Part shown: one piece after another, positions 62,219 to 64,000 of the stretch | Layout of the letters: each line of letters begins with the position of its first letter | Numbering within the stretch: the stretch's first letter is position 1 | From: Pseudescherichia sp031987975 | GTDB taxonomy: Bacteria > Pseudomonadota > Gammaproteobacteria > Enterobacterales > Enterobacteriaceae | DNA: 64,000 nucleotides | Reading direction: 5' to 3' | Assembly: GCF_031987975.1 (NCBI RefSeq) | Contig: NZ_DALZYX010000008.1 | Location: 186,001 to 250,000, forward strand | Notes under the pieces: model-generated | Databases searched by the model: none | The model's input: the letters and a program-made list of their open reading frames with translations, nothing else | Told to the model about the DNA's origin: nothing | Program-made: the position numbers and the translations under genes

Positions 62219-64000
62219 TTAACGCAATACCACCAGCAGGGCAAGCACCACGACCGCACCAACGCTCATGGATGCCACATACCAGCGTAGCTGTCCGTTT
62301 TCGCTGAACAGCAGGCCTTTTCCAGCAAAGCGGGAGAGAATAGCCGGCGTGTTCATCACTGCATTCAGCGGATCGCGCTTAATCAGCCACGCAATGCCGA
62401 GGAAAGGCTTAACGAAGATTTTGTCGTACAACCAGTCGAAGCCCCAGGCGTTGTACCACCAGGTACCCAGCAGACGGCCCGGCGCGCTGTTGGCAATGGA
62501 AGTCACCAGCGTACGCTTGCCTAACCACAGCCATGCGGCTATCAGGATCCCGGCGATAGCCACCACGCCCGATGTGATTTCCAGGGTCAGTACGCGACCG
62601 TGTTCAAGCTCGGTGGTATCCGGGAGCACGCCCTGCAGCGGCGGTACAATCATCGCCCCAACAAAGGTCGAGAGCACCAGCAGTACAAGCAGCGGCAGGT
62701 GGTGGGTGATCCCCTTCCCTGCGTGGGCATGGATCTGCTCTTTGCCGTGGAAGACGATAAAGATCATCCGGAAGGTATAAAGCGAGGTCATGAACGCACC
62801 GACCAGGCCCGCCACCATCAGGTTGATATGACCGTTAGCCATCGCTCCGGCAAGGATCTCATCCTTACTGAAGAAGCCCGCGGTAATCAGCGGCAGGGCC
62901 GCCAGCGCCGCGCCGCCTACCAGGAAGCAGACGTAGACCAGCGGAATCGACTTACGCAGCCCGCCCATCTTGAAGATGTTCTGCTCATGGTGGCAAGCAA
63001 GGATCACCGAACCGGACGAGAGGAACAGCAGCGCTTTAAAGAACGCGTGGGTCATCAGATGGAAAATCGCCGCATCCCATGCCTGCACGCCCAGCGCGAG
63101 GAACATGTAGCCAATCTGGCTCATGGTGGAGTAAGCGAGAACGCGTTTGATGTCGGTCTGTACCAGCGCCGCAAAACCGGCCAGCACCAGAGTAATCGCG
63201 CCAATGATACCGACCAGATGCAGGATCTCCGGCGTCATCAGGAACAGGCCGTGGGTACGGGCGATCAGATAGACACCGGCGGTCACCATCGTTGCGGCAT
63301 GGATCAGCGCCGAGACCGGTGTCGGACCAGCCATCGCGTCTGCCAGCCAGGTCTGCAACGGCAGCTGTGCGGATTTACCCACCGCACCGCCCAGCAGCAT
63401 CAGCGTCGCCCACGTCAGCATATTGTTACCCGCTTCGAAGTGCGCAGGTGCCAGCTCGACCATCTCACGGAAGTTCAGCGTGCCCAGCTCGGTGTAGAGG
63501 ATGAACAGGGCGAAAGCGAGGAAGACGTCACCCACGCGGGTTACAACGAACGCTTTCATTGCTGCCGCGCCGTTCTTCGGATCGGTGTAGTAGAAGCCGA
63601 TCAGCAGATAGGAGCAGAGACCCACGCCTTCCCAGCCGAGGTACATCAGCAGCAGGTTGTCCGCCAGCACCAGCACCACCATGCTCGCGATGAACAGGTT
63701 GGTGTAGGCGAAGAAGCGGGAGTAGCCCTCCTCCCCGCGCATGTACCAGGAGGCAAACATGTGGATCAGGAAGCCAACGCCGGTGACCACCGAGAGCATG
63801 GTCAGCGACAGGCCGTCCAGCACCAGGTTGAAGCCGATGTTGAAATCGCCTACTGCCATCCAGGTCCACAGCGGCTGGCTGAACGCTTCGCGTCCGTTGT
63901 TAAAGAAGTCAACGCCCGCAATCGCCGTTACCAGCGCCGCCAGCCCTACAGAACCCATCCCCACCGCAGCGGAGAGGTTTTCCGACCAGCGGCCACGGGA
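62219..64000 (-). CDS. nuoL: NuoL, NADH:quinone oxidoreductase subunit L (5' end outside window)
   Basis: The frame stays open to the window edge and aligns with E. coli NuoL from about residue 21 (SRGRWSENLSAAVG), so about 593 of 613 residues are present and only the start is missing. It is the distal antiporter-like proton pump of complex I with the long lateral helix near its C-terminus (PGRLLGTWWYNAWGFDWLYD region precedes the last helices). The TM5 Glu lies in YLGWEGVGLCSYLLIGF and the TM7 Lys in GGAVGKSAQLPLQTWLADAM. Confidence 0.97.
   Translation of the reverse strand, partial: SRGRWSENLSAAVGMGSVGLAALVTAIAGVDFFNNGREAFSQPLWTWMAVGDFNIGFNLVLDGLSLTMLSVVTGVGFLIHMFASWYMRGEEGYSRFFAYTNLFIASMVVLVLADNLLLMYLGWEGVGLCSYLLIGFYYTDPKNGAAAMKAFVVTRVGDVFLAFALFILYTELGTLNFREMVELAPAHFEAGNNMLTWATLMLLGGAVGKSAQLPLQTWLADAMAGPTPVSALIHAATMVTAGVYLIARTHGLFLMTPEILHLVGIIGAITLVLAGFAALVQTDIKRVLAYSTMSQIGYMFLALGVQAWDAAIFHLMTHAFFKALLFLSSGSVILACHHEQNIFKMGGLRKSIPLVYVCFLVGGAALAALPLITAGFFSKDEILAGAMANGHINLMVAGLVGAFMTSLYTFRMIFIVFHGKEQIHAHAGKGITHHLPLLVLLVLSTFVGAMIVPPLQGVLPDTTELEHGRVLTLEITSGVVAIAGILIAAWLWLGKRTLVTSIANSAPGRLLGTWWYNAWGFDWLYDKIFVKPFLGIAWLIKRDPLNAVMNTPAILSRFAGKGLLFSENGQLRWYVASMSVGAVVVLALLVVLR

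Overview
This window is a stretch of enterobacterial (order Enterobacterales, family Enterobacteriaceae) chromosome. Almost every gene is a close, full-length relative of an Escherichia coli/Salmonella core gene, and the order largely follows the E. coli segment from lpxT to nuo (yej, proL, mqo, ada-alkB, ompC-micF-rcs, gyrA, nrd, glp, men, nuo). It is not E. coli: it carries a cheV gene between rbn and nuoN (as in Salmonella), a SulP transporter and an MgtE Mg2+ transporter between mqo and yojI, and GyrA has Thr at position 83. It lacks genes that E. coli has at these junctions: narP/ccm/nap/eco, yfaL, glpQ, the arn operon and menF. An Enterobacter, Kosakonia, Cedecea, Klebsiella or Citrobacter-like genus fits; the sequence alone does not settle which.

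Layout. 1-1.5 kb: end of lpxT, then the murein endopeptidase lipoprotein mepS after a 415-bp leader. 1.7-7.6 kb: the yejABEF peptide ABC importer and yejG. 7.9-15.4 kb: bcr and rsuA, the repair helicase radD, ribosomal protein L25 (rplY), nucleoid protein yejK, yejL and the lipid A/LPS regulator yejM (lapC). 15.4-16.8 kb: tRNA-Pro(GGG), followed by an unrecognised, AT-rich, cysteine-free 349-aa protein, the only clearly foreign-looking gene. 16.8-26 kb: mqo, SulP and MgtE (3' ends overlapping), yojI, the ada-alkB alkylation-repair pair with an Ada box, and apbE. 26-34.2 kb: ompC, the antisense RNA micF, and the Rcs phosphorelay rcsD-rcsB and rcsC. 34.3-41.9 kb: gyrA, ubiG and the aerobic ribonucleotide reductase operon nrdAB-yfaE. 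42-48.5 kb: a small winged-helix regulator, glpT, and the anaerobic glycerol-3-phosphate dehydrogenase operon glpABC. 48.5-56.1 kb: yfaY, yfaZ and the menaquinone operon menDHBCE. 56.2-59.1 kb: elaB, elaA, rbn and cheV with a sigma-28-type promoter. 59.1-64 kb: the distal end of the complex I operon (nuoL partial, nuoM, nuoN).

Functional themes. Envelope homeostasis is strongly represented (LpxT, MepS, YejM, OmpC/MicF, Rcs). Respiratory genes cluster at both the quinone-synthesis level (ubiG, menDHBCE) and the quinone-reducing level (mqo, glpABC, nuoLMN). The most informative observations are absences and insertions against the conserved backbone: no menF upstream of menD, no glpQ after glpT, an unknown gene beside proL, and a transporter pair inserted next to mqo. 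No phage, insertion sequence, integrase or CRISPR array was seen.
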